In this document: one piece after another, positions 62,680 through 64,000 of the stretch | How positions within the stretch are numbered: the stretch's first letter is position 1 | How the letters are laid out: each line of letters starts with the position of its first letter | Assembly (NCBI GenBank): GCA_900319005.1 | Contig: ONMV01000009.1 | Location: 1-64,000 of the forward strand | Source: an uncultured Bacteroidales bacterium | Lineage (GTDB): Bacteria > Bacteroidota > Bacteroidia > Bacteroidales > Paludibacteraceae | Length of the DNA: 64,000 nt | Reading direction: 5' to 3' | Program-made: the position numbers and the translations under genes | Notes under the pieces: generated by a model | Seen by the model: the letters and a program-made list of their open reading frames with translations, nothing else | Database searches by the model: none | What the model was told of the DNA's origin: nothing

Positions 62680-64000
62680 ATGGCAACGACAAGACAAGAG
62701 CTCATAGAAGAGCTCAAAGGCCTGCTTGAGCAGGATGTAATGGCTGTTAAGGAGCAAGTAGATCACATCAAAACCCAGTTCTATACCGCGGCTCAAGAAC
62801 CCGCGGAAGAACTCGCGGCTGAGGAAAACGAAACGCCACAGCAGGATCCCTTAGAGGAGCAGTTCAAACAATTATTGGCGCAGTATAAAGCGAAACGTGC
62901 GGAGGTAGCAGCTGTTGTAGCTAAAGAGCAGGCTGATAACTTGGCGCGCAAGCAAGCTATCCTCGAGAAGATGAAGACGCTCGCGGAGGGTGAAACCGAT
63001 GGAGTGATGGCTAACTTGCAGAGTATGCGCGATTTACAGGCGGAATGGAAGACCATCGGTGATGTACCGGCTCCGAATGTACAGGAGTTGCGCAAGGCTT
63101 ATCAGCGCTATCAAGAGCAGTTCTACGACTTGGTGAAAATCAATATCGAGCTGCGTGACCTCGATTTCAAGAAGAATCTGGAAATGAAGACGTTGCTGTG
63201 CGAAGCCGCTGAACGTCTGCAGAATAATGAGAATATAGTTGAAGCAAGCCGTGCGCTCCAACAACTGCATGATGAGTGGGCGGAGATCGGTCCTGTGGCA
63301 CGTGAGTTGCGTGAGGACCTTTGGAACCGATTCAAAGAGGCATCGACCATCATCAATAAGAAGCATCAAGCATATTTTGATGAACTCCATGCCAAGGAGC
63401 AGGAGAACTTGGAGCGCAAACGTGCTATCATTGAGCAGCTGAAGGCGATCAACGAACCGCTGGTGAACGGACAACCCATCAATGCTAAAGAATGGGAGGA
63501 GAGAACGGAGAAGATCCAGGCTTTGCAGAACGAATGGCGTACGATCGGCTTTGCTCCTAAGAAATTCAATCAGTCCGTCTATGACGAGTATCGCGCTGAA
63601 TGCGATCGTTTCTTCCATGAGAAGACGGCTTATTTCAAGGAGATAAGAGATGCATTCAATGGAAACCTCAAGCGCAAACGTTCGCTCATTGAGCAAGCCA
63701 AAGCTATCGTTGAGGAGGCTAAAGCAAAGACCGAGAGTGGAGAGCTGACACGCGATAAATGGGCGGAGATGACTTCCGATATGCAGGCTCTGCAGGCTGA
63801 ATGGAAGACGGTTGGAACTGTCGCACGCAGATATTCGAACGAGGTGTGGAATCAGTTCTCTGAGACCTGCGATGCTTTCTTTAATATCAAGCGCGAAGCG
63901 GCTAAAGAGGAGCGCATTAAGGCGAAAGGGGAACGAGTAGCCAAAGCTGTGAAGGCGGCTACAAACCAAGGGGCTGACGGATTACGCAGAATGCGTGACC
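62680..64000 (+). CDS. DUF349 domain protein, truncated by the window edge
   Basis: At least 440 residues, highly charged and helical, with repeated units of about 70 residues that end in LQAEWKTIGDVP, LHDEWAEIGPVA, LQNEWRTIGFAP and LQAEWKTVGTVA, the DUF349 signature. The role in Bacteroidetes is unknown; such proteins form long coiled coils. The gene continues past 64000. Confidence 0.92.
   Translation, partial: MATTRQELIEELKGLLEQDVMAVKEQVDHIKTQFYTAAQEPAEELAAEENETPQQDPLEEQFKQLLAQYKAKRAEVAAVVAKEQADNLARKQAILEKMKTLAEGETDGVMANLQSMRDLQAEWKTIGDVPAPNVQELRKAYQRYQEQFYDLVKINIELRDLDFKKNLEMKTLLCEAAERLQNNENIVEASRALQQLHDEWAEIGPVARELREDLWNRFKEASTIINKKHQAYFDELHAKEQENLERKRAIIEQLKAINEPLVNGQPINAKEWEERTEKIQALQNEWRTIGFAPKKFNQSVYDEYRAECDRFFHEKTAYFKEIRDAFNGNLKRKRSLIEQAKAIVEEAKAKTESGELTRDKWAEMTSDMQALQAEWKTVGTVARRYSNEVWNQFSETCDAFFNIKREAAKEERIKAKGERVAKAVKAATNQGADGLRRMRD

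Overview
The window is a chromosome segment of a Bacteroidetes bacterium, most likely an uncultured gut-type Bacteroidales. The evidence is the promoters (a -33 TTTG and a -7 TAnnTTTGC box, spaced 20 bp apart in nine cases), scarce Shine-Dalgarno sequences, BIG_2 surface proteins, a DinF-like MATE pump, YitT and YgiQ proteins, a single-chain GcvP and a possible type-IX-type C-terminal sorting domain. A 39.4-kb provirus sits in the middle, integrated at the 3' end of a tRNA-Ser(CGA) gene.

Left host flank (1-20.6 kb). First come a truncated BIG_2 surface protein with a frameshifted signal peptide and a 16-copy ACAT microsatellite, then two unrelated AAA-type ATPases, a small secreted protein and an AraC remnant. 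A mostly rightward series follows: pectinesterase, AspT/YidE-type transporter, MATE pump, phosphopantetheinyl transferase, DnaX, YgiQ, an M23 peptidase, a Crp-type regulator (leftward), GcvP and YitT, ending at tRNA-Ser. Several host genes carry short low-complexity tandem inserts kept in frame.

Provirus (about 20.8-60.26 kb). It is bounded by repeats of the tRNA 3' end; there are two copies on the left, two on the right and a partial fifth. A tyrosine integrase lies at the left end, and a Xre repressor followed by two paralogous small genes at the right end, all rightward. Almost everything else is transcribed leftward in tightly overlapping operons. The early block (59.0 to 51.4 kb) encodes a TOPRIM-SF3 primase-helicase, a DUF3127-type ssDNA-binding candidate, a methyltransferase, a radical SAM protein and an ASCH protein. 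The structural block (50.9 to 40.9 kb) encodes a coiled-coil protein, an FtsK/HerA-like ATPase that I read as a genome-packaging ATPase, a beta-rich 228-residue candidate major capsid protein with its own long leader, a membrane-anchored zincin, about eight small single-span membrane proteins including one with an annexin-like repeat, and a receptor-binding-type protein with 17 nine-residue repeats. A second tyrosine recombinase lies beside that spike gene. The 39.5-31.2 kb block holds more small membrane proteins and lipoproteins, an LRAT/H-rev107-like protein and a muralytic virion-type protein. The 30.9-22.1 kb block holds PcfK- and PcfJ-like proteins, a beta-clamp-like protein and many small unknown genes.

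I find no terminase, portal, tail tube, sheath, tape measure, relaxase or conjugation gene. A packaging ATPase, one small capsid candidate and many single-span membrane proteins point to a tailless, membrane-containing dsDNA virus, larger than the PRD1/PM2/FLiP-type viruses I know of and not assignable by me to a named family. The early and structural promoters carry the same CACAnnnnTGTG palindrome at the same place in the spacer, the natural target for the Xre repressor. Right host flank (60.4-64 kb): a secreted vWA-domain protein and the start of a DUF349 protein.
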